Source: Mariaggregatimicrobium sp964498785
GTDB taxonomy: Bacteria > Zhuqueibacterota > Zhuqueibacteria > Thermofontimicrobiales > Thiofontviventaceae
Length of the DNA: 26,615 nt
Assembly (NCBI GenBank): GCA_964498785.1
Contig: CAZCJL010000099.1
Location: 1 to 26,615 of the forward strand
Direction of reading: 5' to 3'
Position numbers and translations under genes: made by a program. The notes under the pieces were generated by a model. That model was not told the DNA's origin. It did no database searches and saw only the letters and a list, made by a program, of their open reading frames with translations. Of this stretch, positions 15,045-23,429 are shown piece by piece; the stretch's first letter is position 1, and each line of letters opens with the position of its first letter.

Positions 15045-16387
15045 TGAACGCACTTGAACTTCTTGATATTATCAGCACCGGGGAAACAAGCAAAGTGCAA
15101 TTTAAAGAAAAAATACCCCACAAGGATTCTATTTCTGCCGAGATGGCTGCATTTTCAAATACAATGGGGGGAATCATTCTTTTTGGTGTCAAAGACAAAA
15201 CCGGCGAAGTAATTGGCCTTTCGAATGATGAAATTCATGAATATAACGAGAAAATAGCCGCTTATGCTACTCACAACGTTGTCCCGGGCATATATATAAA
15301 AACGGAAGTCGTCCAAATTCACTCAATGGATGGGAAAAAAATATTAGTTGTTTATGTTGATGATGGAATTAATAAACCATATAAAGATTTAAACAGAGAT
15401 GTTTGGGTAAAGCAGGGTTCTGATAAACGGAGAGTAACGGATAATGCGGAAATGCTTCGCCTTTTCCAGCAAGGCTCACATTTATTGGCGGATGAAATGG
15501 AGGTCTTCGATACTTCAATTGACGATATAAACAAGCAAGTATTTTCTGATTATTTTAGGAAAGAATTTCATGTTGCTTATGAAGAAAAAGGATTGACCTA
15601 CGAACAGGCTCTAAAAGTAAAAAAGGTTTTGCGCAACGGTAAATTAACACTGGCCGGACTTCTTTTCTTCGGCAATGACCCGCAGGCGGTAAAACCAGCC
15701 TTTTGCGTTAAAGCCGTTTCATTTTTCGGAAATTCAAGCGCCGGTAAAAGTTATAGAACCAAACCGGAAGATTTAAAGGGAACCATACCCGAGTTGTTTG
15801 AAAACGCAATGAAATTCATTGAGTCAAATTTACATCATATTCAGAAAGAGCAAAACTTTAACTTTATTGGCATACTGGAAATTTCAAGAGACGCGCTTGT
15901 TGAAATAATCATAAATGCTCTGGTTCACAGAGATTATTTTAAAAATGCTCCGATAAGAATTATGATTTTCGATAACCGTGTTGAGATAACAAGTCCGGGA
16001 AAATTGCCAAATAGCCTGACTGTAGAAGAGGCAATCTATGGAAACCCGATTATCAGAAATCCCCAGCTTGTCAAATTCTGTTTTCATACCCTGCCCTACA
16101 GCGGTTTGGGAACCGGATTGGCCCGTGCGTTGGCGGAGCAACCGAACATTGAATTAACCAATGATACCGAGGGAGAGCAATTTATTGTAAAAATCCCCAG
16201 ACTGAAATTTGCCGAAAAATCCAAATTACTTGAGAGATTTCCGGAGATAAAAAGCCATATTGTGGAACTGGCGGAATATCCCGAAAAAGAACTTTTACAA
16301 TTTAAAATAGATTATCCAGAAATTATCAAGCGCCTACCTTTGTCTGAAATTGTAAAAAACGAATTATTGAAATATCTGGAACGTTAA
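15044..16387 (+). CDS. AlbA_2 (Schlafen-like) plus HATPase domain protein
   Basis: The protein has 447 residues. The N-terminal 140 (VQFKEKIPHKDSISAEMAAF, GGIILFGVKDKTGEVIG) match AlbA_2, the divergent nucleic-acid-binding fold related to Schlafen cores. The C-terminal half carries an ATP-binding HATPase_c_4 signature: EIIINALVHRDYF, DNRVEITSPGKLPNSL and GLGTGLARAL. Such proteins are often labelled ATP-dependent DNA helicase RecG-related or transcriptional regulators; the biochemical role is unsettled. Start and stop are tightly coupled: one-base overlap with the PHP-ATPase and one base of spacing to res. It therefore belongs to the same transcript and could be the partner of either neighbour. 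Confidence 0.83.
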   Translation: MNALELLDIISTGETSKVQFKEKIPHKDSISAEMAAFSNTMGGIILFGVKDKTGEVIGLSNDEIHEYNEKIAAYATHNVVPGIYIKTEVVQIHSMDGKKILVVYVDDGINKPYKDLNRDVWVKQGSDKRRVTDNAEMLRLFQQGSHLLADEMEVFDTSIDDINKQVFSDYFRKEFHVAYEEKGLTYEQALKVKKVLRNGKLTLAGLLFFGNDPQAVKPAFCVKAVSFFGNSSAGKSYRTKPEDLKGTIPELFENAMKFIESNLHHIQKEQNFNFIGILEISRDALVEIIINALVHRDYFKNAPIRIMIFDNRVEITSPGKLPNSLTVEEAIYGNPIIRNPQLVKFCFHTLPYSGLGTGLARALAEQPNIELTNDTEGEQFIVKIPRLKFAEKSKLLERFPEIKSHIVELAEYPEKELLQFKIDYPEIIKRLPLSEIVKNELLKYLER

Positions 16388-16388
16388 T

Positions 16389-19013
16389 ATGAAACTGCAT
16401 TTCGACCCAAATCAGCAATTCCAGATTGACGCAATCCAATCTATTGTAGATATATTTGAAGGCCAGCCATTAAACCGGGGCGATTTCGATTTTTCGTTCA
16501 ATTCCGAAAGCTACCTTTTCCAGGAAGGCGGTATCGGTAACCGTTCACTGATAACCGAGGAACAGCTTTTAAAAAATATCCGGGAAATTCAGAAGAAAAA
16601 CGAATTACAAATTACCGATACTCTTGACGGTATGCACTTTTCCGTTGAAATGGAAACCGGAACAGGGAAAACCTATGTCTATCTCCGCACAATTTACGAA
16701 CTTAATAAAAAGTACGGCTTTAAGAAATTCGTCATTGTCGTGCCTTCAATCGCTATTCGAGAGGGAGTGCTGAAAAACCTTGAAATTACCTTTGAACATT
16801 TCCAGAATCTTTACGATAAAATACCGGTTAATTTTGATGTTTACGATTCCAGGAGAGTCTCCGGCCTACGCGGATTTTCCATAAACAATACTATTCAAAT
16901 CCTTGTTATCAACATAGATTCTTTTGCCAAAGACGAAAATATTATCAACAAGTTTAATGACAAATTGACCGGCAAGAAACCGATTGAGTTTATTCAGGCC
17001 ACACGGCCGATTGTGATTGTTGACGAACCGCAAAATATGGAAACGGAGATACGTAAAAAAGCCATAGAGAACCTCAACCCCCTTTGCACTCTCCGGTATT
17101 CGGCCACCCACACAAACCGCTACAATATGGTTTACAGCCTTGACCCGGTAAAAGCGTATGATCTCGGCCTTGTAAAGCAAATAGAGGTCGATTCCATTGT
17201 TACGGAAAATGACTTTAATGAAGCCTACCTATGCCTTAAAAAAGTAACGGCAACCAAAACCCGAACAGCCGCAAAAATTGAAATCGACTGTAACACACCG
17301 GAAGGCGTGAAAAGAAAAACCGTTACCGCCAAGGTAGGGGATGATTTATTCGATTTATCCAACAAACGGGAAATCTATAAGAACGGGTACATCATAAACG
17401 GCATTGATGTTTCAGCCAATCTGATTGAGCTTTCAAATGGTGAAACCGTTTTTGTCGGCGATACTTTGGGCGGGCTTTCGGATGAAGTAATGAAAGTACA
17501 GATAAGAAAGACAGTTGAGGAACATTTTATAAAAGAACGAAACCTTAAAAACAAAGGGATAAAAGTTCTTTCTCTCTTTTTTATTGACCGTGTATCAAAT
17601 TATCGTGATTACGATTCCGAAGGAAGACCGCAAAAGGGTAAATTCGCCAAATGGTTCGAGGAAATATTTAAAGAAACCGGCGAGAAAAACGCATACAAGG
17701 GATTAATCCCCTTTGACGCCGAACAAGTTCACAACGGCTACTTTTCGGCTGACAAAAAAGGAAACTGGAAAGATACGCAAGGGAACAGCCAAGCCGATGA
17801 CGACACTTTCAAACTGATTATGAAAGATAAAGAACGGCTCTTGGATATTAATGAGCCGTTAAGATTCATTTTCAGCCATTCCGCTTTGCGTGAAGGATGG
17901 GACAGCCCCAATGTTTTCCAGATATGCACATTGAATGAAACGCAATCCGAACTGAAAAAGAGACAGGAAATCGGAAGAGGCTTAAGGCTTTCGGTAAATC
18001 AGGAAGGGTTAAGGATTCAGGATACAAGCATCAATCGTTTAACGGTTATCGCCAATGAATCGTATGAGGATTTTGCCAAGCAACTACAAACAGAAATTGA
18101 AAAAGATTGCGGTGTTTCGTTTAAAGGCAGAATTAAAAACAAGCAAAAGAGGGCGACTGTAAAATACAGAAAAGGTTTTGAGATTGACGGTAAATTTAAA
18201 GACATATGGGATCGGATAAAATTCCATACCGTGTATCGAGTAGAATACGGTACCGATGAACTGATAAATAAGGCCGCCAAAGCCGTGAGTCAAATGCCCA
18301 TAATAAAGAAGGCTGTAATAAAGACAACAAAAACAGCGCTGGAATTTGGTGATACCGGCATTGTCATGGAAACCAAAGCATCTTACACAACAGCACTGGA
18401 CGGAGTTTTCAGTATTCCGGACGTACTTTTTTATATACAGGAAAGAACGGAACTTACCCGTTCCACCATTCTTGATATTTTACTGAAATCAGAAAGACTT
18501 GGTGATTTGTTGATTAATCCGCAGCTCTTTCTTGACAGTGCAATTACGGCTATACGGGACATACTGACCGATTTAATAATTGACGGCATAAAATACGAGA
18601 AAATGGGTTCGAAAGAATATGAAATGCGATTGTTCGAAGATTATGAAATTCATGTCAATGAACTGACCTTTAAGATTCAAAAGCAGGATAAAACGATTTA
18701 CAGCAATCTTGTTCCGCTTGATTCCAATGTCGAATATGCTTTTGCCAAAGAATGTGAAAGCCGTGAGGATATAGAATTTTACTTTAAACTGCCCTTCTGG
18801 TTTAAGATAAAAACACCGATCGGCAGCTATAATCCCGACTGGGCATTGATAAAAAAGAATGAGAAAACCGTTTATTTTGTCGCTGAAACCAAATCCGCCG
18901 GACAGGAATTAAAGACCAGTGAAAAAAGAAAGATAAAATGTGGTCACGCACATTTTAATGAATTTGAAAACGTAAAATACAGACAGGTATCAACAGTAGG
19001 AGAATTGGATTAA
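16389..19013 (+). CDS. res: Type III restriction subunit (Res)
   Basis: The protein has 874 residues. It is an SF2 helicase-type motor: Walker A METGTGKTYV (GTGKT 91-95), DEPQ at 212-215 in place of DEAD, SATHT as motif III and QEIGRGLRLSV as motif VI. The C-terminal nuclease has NPDWAL with D817, then E833-T-K835, a PD-(D/E)xK site. Together with Mod it would form the ATP-dependent type III enzyme that cleaves after convergent translocation or sliding between sites. Length and motif order are normal and no disruption is seen. The gene lies 6.7 kb downstream of mod, with six intact genes or gene pieces between, whereas the two subunits are normally adjacent. It ends the transcript; a small hairpin (19025-19037) follows. 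Confidence 0.94.
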   Translation: MKLHFDPNQQFQIDAIQSIVDIFEGQPLNRGDFDFSFNSESYLFQEGGIGNRSLITEEQLLKNIREIQKKNELQITDTLDGMHFSVEMETGTGKTYVYLRTIYELNKKYGFKKFVIVVPSIAIREGVLKNLEITFEHFQNLYDKIPVNFDVYDSRRVSGLRGFSINNTIQILVINIDSFAKDENIINKFNDKLTGKKPIEFIQATRPIVIVDEPQNMETEIRKKAIENLNPLCTLRYSATHTNRYNMVYSLDPVKAYDLGLVKQIEVDSIVTENDFNEAYLCLKKVTATKTRTAAKIEIDCNTPEGVKRKTVTAKVGDDLFDLSNKREIYKNGYIINGIDVSANLIELSNGETVFVGDTLGGLSDEVMKVQIRKTVEEHFIKERNLKNKGIKVLSLFFIDRVSNYRDYDSEGRPQKGKFAKWFEEIFKETGEKNAYKGLIPFDAEQVHNGYFSADKKGNWKDTQGNSQADDDTFKLIMKDKERLLDINEPLRFIFSHSALREGWDSPNVFQICTLNETQSELKKRQEIGRGLRLSVNQEGLRIQDTSINRLTVIANESYEDFAKQLQTEIEKDCGVSFKGRIKNKQKRATVKYRKGFEIDGKFKDIWDRIKFHTVYRVEYGTDELINKAAKAVSQMPIIKKAVIKTTKTALEFGDTGIVMETKASYTTALDGVFSIPDVLFYIQERTELTRSTILDILLKSERLGDLLINPQLFLDSAITAIRDILTDLIIDGIKYEKMGSKEYEMRLFEDYEIHVNELTFKIQKQDKTIYSNLVPLDSNVEYAFAKECESREDIEFYFKLPFWFKIKTPIGSYNPDWALIKKNEKTVYFVAETKSAGQELKTSEKRKIKCGHAHFNEFENVKYRQVSTVGELD

Positions 19014-19024
19014 AAACCGCTTCC

Positions 19025-19037
19025 GCACATCGTGTGC
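19025..19037 (+). terminator. Weak hairpin after res
   Basis: GCACA-TCG-TGTGC, followed by CTTT, lies 12 bases after the res stop. It is a short stem with a poor T-run, so only a tentative terminator for the defence operon. Confidence 0.35.
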
Positions 19038-19047
19038 TTTAGCAGAA

Positions 19048-19137
19048 ATAAAACGGGCAAATCTTAAAAATTAAAAAGGATGACACATATATCTCAAGAC
19101 ACCAAAGACAAAAATCTCCTCGGCACGATCCTACAAC
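19048..19137. repeat. Right arm of imperfect inverted repeat bounding the defence island
   Basis: Reverse complement of the blocks at 7090-7190: ATAAAACGGGCAAATCTT (19048-19065), TGACACATATATCTC (from 19081) and AAAAATCTCCTCGGCACGAT continuing to CTACAAC (19131-19137). CTACAAC differs by one base from CCACAAC, the R'' box that would pair with the GTTGTGG R' at 7090. Confidence 0.8.
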
Positions 19138-19187
19138 AGCGGCTATATGGATATGCTTCGCTCCATGCAAAAAAACCGCTGTGCCCA
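19131..19187 (+). other. Possible minimal attC or hairpin at the right island edge
   Basis: CTACAAC is followed by a 7-bp stem ACAGCGG / CCGCTGT (19136-19142 and 19176-19182) with an inner ATGG / CCAT pair. The span is about 57 bases, the lower end of known attC sizes. The right box (GTGCCCA) is not a proper GTTRRRY, so this may be only a hairpin. Confidence 0.3.
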
Positions 19188-19472
19188 AAGGATTTGACAT
19201 CAAAAATGAGTATGTTTGAGCATAAAACAGGTGGACAAAAATGAGAATAACGGAAAGAAAATATTTTGACGCCTATAAAACGTTAAATTGGGCGCTGTAA
19301 CTATTCAGCCACGAGTCACGGAGATCACAGAGAAAAGTTTATCAATGAAAAAGACTTTTACGAAAGTTATCCCGTGCAAAAAATAATTTTTCTAATTCAT
19401 TCGCAGGTGAAATATTAAAATAAAAAAAGAGAATATCTTTCCTTAAAGCAGAGGTCGTATATTTTTGAACAA
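19188..19472. other. Intergenic stretch between island and MFS gene
   Basis: No supported gene. A 19-codon frame (MRITERKYFDAYKTLNWAL, 19241-19300) is too short to call. CCACGAGTCACGGAGATCAC at 19310-19329 resembles dispersed repeat debris often seen in intergenic DNA. The rest is AT-rich. Confidence 0.5.
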
Positions 19473-20705
19473 CTATATTATTTCAGCGAATTCTGATTCG
19501 CTGTGGCTGAATAAATACTGGGCGCTTAAAAAAGAACTGCCCGCTAAAAAAACTATACCAATAATTATTATTATTGAAAAATCAAACCCATGATCCATCA
19601 GATAGCCGAACAGCAGCGGGCTAAGCGCCGTCCCCAGCACCATCAGCGTGGCGAACACGCTGCGAACGCCGCCCAAATGCTTACGGCCATAAATTTCGGC
19701 AAGTACGGCTGTGTTAATTGTCCCGCCCATGCCAACGGTGACGCCTGTGAGCAACAAATAAATGAACCCCACATAGCTGTGATCAACAAACAACAATAAC
19801 AACAAACCCGATAAAAATGGTAGTAAATACAGCGGAAGCAGTCGCACGGCGGAATATTTATCAATGAAGAGTCCACTTAGCAACGAGAAGACTGTTCTGC
19901 CGATGGCAAAGCCCAAAAAGCAAAACGAGAGCCATTCAATATCCCAATTCTTATAATCAGCGAGCGACGTTTGATAAAAAAACAGTCCGGTTGCCAGAAA
20001 CGGAACAGTAACCGCATTAAGCGCCAGCAGATAAAATCGTTTATCGTTGAACAGCCGTCTTCTGGAAAAATCATCAACCGCGTTTTGATTGTCGGATTCA
20101 GAAAAATCCCCGCTGTTTTTTGGAACAGCGAACAGCACAAATGGAATTAACAGCGCCATAACCGCAGCAGAATTAGTAATTAATGAATAGCGCCAGCCAA
20201 GATAACCGATGATCATGCTCACCAACAGTGGAAACAAGCCTTCGCCGCTGGAATACCCGAGCGATGTTATGCTCAATGCTTTCCCGCGGGTTTTGTTATA
20301 ATACCGGGAAATCGTCGTATTTGAAATATGGCTTAACAACCCCTGTCCGGCAAATCGTAAACCCAAAAGGCCAATAAAGATCATGAAAATATTTATCGAA
20401 AATGCCATTATCAGACAGGAAAGGATTAATAAAACAGCGGCCGATAATGTATATTTTTTCAGATCGGTGTTGTCGATTAGTTTTCCGACATACACCAAAA
20501 TAAATGAACTGCCGATGGTTGCCAGGGCGTACAAGCCGCCAAAACCTGAGTTCGACATTTTAAATTCCGTGATTATGAACGGGACGTACAGAGAAAGCAG
20601 AAATGTTTGCCCGAAACCGGAAAAGAATGTCAGCAGAAAACCAAATGAAATTAATCTTCTATTATTCAAAAAGAACCTGATATACTCCATTATTTTTAAA
20701 TCCAA
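19473..20705 (-). CDS. Major facilitator superfamily transporter
   Basis: The protein has 410 residues with about twelve hydrophobic segments spread over its length and a typical MFS size. YVGKLIDNTDLKKYTLS (about 55-71) and FIDKYSAVRLL are the conserved loops between helices 2-3 and 8-9. RFAGQGLLSHISNTTISRYYNKTRGKALS is the family's central cytoplasmic-facing pattern. The substrate cannot be inferred. It lies downstream of prfC, the DksA-type gene and a broken methyltransferase on the same strand, starting 17 bases after the methyltransferase stop, so it may be the last gene of that operon. Its 3' third is duplicated as a remnant at 1326-1790. Confidence 0.9.
   Translation of the reverse strand: MDLKIMEYIRFFLNNRRLISFGFLLTFFSGFGQTFLLSLYVPFIITEFKMSNSGFGGLYALATIGSSFILVYVGKLIDNTDLKKYTLSAAVLLILSCLIMAFSINIFMIFIGLLGLRFAGQGLLSHISNTTISRYYNKTRGKALSITSLGYSSGEGLFPLLVSMIIGYLGWRYSLITNSAAVMALLIPFVLFAVPKNSGDFSESDNQNAVDDFSRRRLFNDKRFYLLALNAVTVPFLATGLFFYQTSLADYKNWDIEWLSFCFLGFAIGRTVFSLLSGLFIDKYSAVRLLPLYLLPFLSGLLLLLFVDHSYVGFIYLLLTGVTVGMGGTINTAVLAEIYGRKHLGGVRSVFATLMVLGTALSPLLFGYLMDHGFDFSIIIIIGIVFLAGSSFLSAQYLFSHSESEFAEII
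19517..19941. repeat. Direct repeat DR-R (MFS 3' region)
   Basis: Counterpart of 1367-1790 in the same orientation, contained in the intact MFS gene. Recombination between the two would remove about 18 kb, including the whole cassette array and the defence island. Confidence 0.85.
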
Positions 20706-20721
20706 ACCTTTTTAAGAAGCG

Positions 20722-21041
20722 TTACTCTGTATTCGTCGTTAAATGCTTTTTGAGAGCCGAATTCACTACAATCGTTTTATTGTGATAGAAAGCCACGTGG
20801 AAAGTTTCACGGGTATAATACCACGTAGCAAATGTGTCGAGGGATTTCCATCGTTCCGTAATGATAATCAACATCCCGTCTGGCTTTAATAAATTAACAA
20901 TCTTTTCAATTTCGTTTTGCTGATTGCAAAAGTGTTCAAAAACTTCCGTTGAAAAGATAAAATCATAATTTTTGTTTAAGTCGTTTTATCGGCGCCGGCT
21001 ATTTTTTTAACCTGACCGCTCAAACATAATCTGCAATCCAT
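20722..21041 (-). pseudogene. SAM-dependent methyltransferase with internal deletion
   Basis: On the minus strand an ATG at 21041 begins MDCRLCLSGQVKKIAGADK, a zinc-ribbon-like CxxC start. The reading then shifts frame near 20985 and continues as NYDFIFSTEVFEHFCNQQNE, LLKPDGMLIIITERW and FHVAFYHNKTIVV to the stop at 20722. In intact relatives about 90-120 residues with the SAM-binding glycine loop lie between these two parts; here they are missing. The remnant therefore lacks the cofactor site and a continuous frame. Its start lies three bases after the stop of the DksA-type gene, so it was once part of that operon. The substrate of the ancestor is unknown. Confidence 0.8.
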
Positions 21042-21044
21042 CTG

Positions 21045-21386
21045 CTATCCTTGATTCGCCGCACATATAATACAAAAATCGGCGAATGGAATGCTTCTAA
21101 GTCTTTCAATGGCGATATTATTACCACATTTAACACACTTACCATATTCATTAGAATCAATTTTCATCAATGCATTTTTACAGCTTTGCAGTTGCGAGCG
21201 AACATCAATTAGTGCGGCGTCGAAAATCGCCTTATTATTTATGGCGTCCATGCGCGATACTCGTCCGTAGGCATTATCCGGAGAAATTGGTTTTGTCGCT
21301 TCTTCAAGACGCAACACATCCTTTTCCAGTTCTGCTATCTGATCCAAAATTAATTTTTTAATCTGTATTTTGTCAGTTTTGTTCAT
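21045..21386 (-). CDS. DksA/TraR-type zinc-finger protein
   Basis: I choose the ATG at 21386 (113 residues, MNKTDKIQIKKL), which has AAGGA eight bases upstream. Earlier in-frame starts lie further inside prfC. The N-terminal coiled coil (about 5-78) is followed by a C4 zinc finger with C84, C87, C105 and C108 in the spacing CVKCG...FCIIC. DksA-type proteins bind the RNA polymerase secondary channel and adjust initiation under stress; short members without the acidic tip may differ. The coil tip reads MDAINNKA, and I cannot confirm the DxxDxA motif. It overlaps the end of prfC by 14 bases, so the two are translationally coupled. Confidence 0.88.
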   Translation of the reverse strand: MNKTDKIQIKKLILDQIAELEKDVLRLEEATKPISPDNAYGRVSRMDAINNKAIFDAALIDVRSQLQSCKNALMKIDSNEYGKCVKCGNNIAIERLRSIPFADFCIICAANQG

Positions 21387-23007
21387 GATCATTTCCTTGT
21401 GCATTGTTATCCAACATGAATGTTTGAGTATTGTGTTCAATTGATGTAAGAAATTTCACATCCGGACATTTTTCCTGAGCCAGTTGGTATGCATATTGGG
21501 TTTCGGGTATAAACACCAGATTATGATTCTTATCATAATAAAGCTTATTGGCGTAAAATTTTACCAGATAATCGATATCGGCTTTGGTAGAATATTTCAG
21601 CCAAAATGCTTTGAATGAATTCATCGGAAGGAACTCAACCCGTGCGCTATATTCATGGAGCAGCCTGTATTTTAATACATCAAATTGAAGTTCGCCCACA
21701 ACGCCCACTACTTTTTTATTTCCTAAATTCTGCGTAAATAACTGGGCCAGTCCTTCATCAGTTAAATATTGGATGCCTTTCCGCATCTGTTTTGATTTGA
21801 GAGGATCGGCATTATTCACAATTCGAAACACTTCCGGTGAAAACTGTGGTATGCCTTTAAACATAAAATTGTCCCCTTCGGTCAGGGTATCCCCAATATT
21901 AAAAATTCCTGAATCGTAAAGTCCGATTACATCACCAGGAAAGGCTTGTTCCAAAAGCGATTTTGTTTGCGCCATAAACGAAGCCGGACTGGGAAATTTG
22001 AGCTGCCGGTTTAACCGCACGTGATGATAAAATTTGTTTCGTTCAAATTTTCCCGAACAGACCCTTAAGAATGCAATTCTGTCCCTGTGTTTCGGATTCA
22101 GGTTTGCATGAATCTTAAAAATAAAGCCGCTGAAATTTTTGTCACCCGGCGCGATGCTGCCGTTTGTTGTGTCTCTTTTTTTTGGCGCAGGCGCAATTTC
22201 AATAAATGTATCGAGCAATTCTTTCACGCCAAAATTATTGAGTGCGCTGCCAAAAAATACCGGCGCCAGACCGCCGCTCAGATATGCTTCCCGGGTAAAT
22301 TTGTCGTAGATCCCATCGATCAGGGTAACATCGTGGCGGAGTTTCTGCGCGTCGGCTCCAAAGGTCTCATCCAACCCTGAATCCGATAGCCCGTTAAAAA
22401 CACGAATATTTTGTACTACCTTTACTTTATTGGCGTTATAAAAAGCAAATGAATTATTGTGAATATTGTAAACACCGCTAAACTTCGATCCTATGCCAAG
22501 CGGGTAGGTCAACGGCCGGACTTTAATTGAAAGTTTTAACTCCAGTTCATCCAGCAGTTCAATCGGATCCTTTCCTTCGCGATCCATTTTGTTGATAAAA
22601 ATAATAACCGGCGTATTTCGCATCCGGCATACCTGCATTAATTTCTCGGTTTGCTCCTCAACCCCTTTTACACAATCGATAACGAGAATGACACTGTCCA
22701 CAGCAGTTAATGTCCGGTACGTATCTTCTGCAAAATCTTTATGCCCGGGCGTATCCAGCAGATTGATTTTATAAGCGTTGTAATCGAACGAAAGCACTGA
22801 AGTTGCAATGGAAATACCCCGTTGCTTTTCAATTTCCAAAAAATCCGATACCGCCGTTTTTTTAATTTTATTCGATTTAACTGCACCGGCAATCTGGATT
22901 GCGCCGCTGTAAAGCAACAATTTTTCAGTTAATGTTGTTTTTCCAGCGTCCGGATGGCTTATAATTGCAAACGTCTTGCGTTTGTCAATTTCAGAAATAA
23001 TTGACAT
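21373..23007 (-). CDS. prfC: Peptide chain release factor 3
   Basis: The protein has 544 residues, close to the usual 525-530. The GTPase motifs are in order: SHPDAGKTT (17-25), RGISIATSV, DTPGHKDF and NKMDREGKDP. The RF3 C-terminal part includes GVVGELQFDVLKYRL and NSFKAFW. RF3 recycles RF1/RF2 from the ribosome after peptide release and contributes to post-peptidyl-transfer quality control. The start follows an AAGGTATATAATAA leader. It is the first gene of a minus-strand cluster with the DksA-type gene, a methyltransferase remnant and the MFS transporter, divergent from the ArsR operon. Confidence 0.96.
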   Translation of the reverse strand: MSIISEIDKRKTFAIISHPDAGKTTLTEKLLLYSGAIQIAGAVKSNKIKKTAVSDFLEIEKQRGISIATSVLSFDYNAYKINLLDTPGHKDFAEDTYRTLTAVDSVILVIDCVKGVEEQTEKLMQVCRMRNTPVIIFINKMDREGKDPIELLDELELKLSIKVRPLTYPLGIGSKFSGVYNIHNNSFAFYNANKVKVVQNIRVFNGLSDSGLDETFGADAQKLRHDVTLIDGIYDKFTREAYLSGGLAPVFFGSALNNFGVKELLDTFIEIAPAPKKRDTTNGSIAPGDKNFSGFIFKIHANLNPKHRDRIAFLRVCSGKFERNKFYHHVRLNRQLKFPSPASFMAQTKSLLEQAFPGDVIGLYDSGIFNIGDTLTEGDNFMFKGIPQFSPEVFRIVNNADPLKSKQMRKGIQYLTDEGLAQLFTQNLGNKKVVGVVGELQFDVLKYRLLHEYSARVEFLPMNSFKAFWLKYSTKADIDYLVKFYANKLYYDKNHNLVFIPETQYAYQLAQEKCPDVKFLTSIEHNTQTFMLDNNAQGNDHEQN

Positions 23008-23362
23008 TTATTATATACCTTAATTTAATGTTAAATAGAGTCTGATTTGTAAAAAATGAAATGATTATCAAGCGGACAACGCTGGTTCGCGGAAAATCAA
23101 TTGCATGTTAGCATTATTATCTTCACTTTTAAAAGCGTTAAGGATGATGCAGTGTTAACATTATTTTTAAACTACTTAAGCATTTTTCCATATCAAAGCT
23201 TTCAGGACTTGCTTTGCTCAAAATAGCACAAAAAATGAAATAATAATAAACTTTTTAAACGTCTTCATTATAAATTTTGTTCCAATAAAATTCAAAAATA
23301 TTTCATTGCTTTCTCTGTAAAAATGAAACTTGCAGGAATTCTGTTTCTATAAAAAATTTTAC
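23008..23362. other. AT-rich divergent intergenic region
   Basis: About 350 bases between prfC (minus) and the ArsR operon (plus). No gene is supported. It presumably holds the prfC promoter, but I see no clear consensus for it. Confidence 0.6.
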
Positions 23363-23391
23363 TTGACATTGTCATTCTTTTACGCTATATT
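23363..23391 (+). promoter_or_regulatory. Sigma70-type promoter with overlapping dyad, ArsR operon
   Basis: TTGACA (23363-23368), a 17-base spacer, then TATATT (23386-23391): near-consensus. The -35 box is part of the perfect dyad TGACA-T-TGTCA (23364-23374), well placed for the ArsR-type repressor encoded just downstream to block polymerase. A start near 23398 would lie after the ATG at 23394 and supports 23430 as the true start of the repressor. Confidence 0.8.
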
Positions 23392-23429
23392 ATATGCCAA
23401 TTAGTGCATACAAGCATAAAGGAATGGTA

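Noticed and set aside
19241..19300. GTTAAAT within this span as an attC R' box
   Set aside because: No complementary left arm could be found at a plausible distance.
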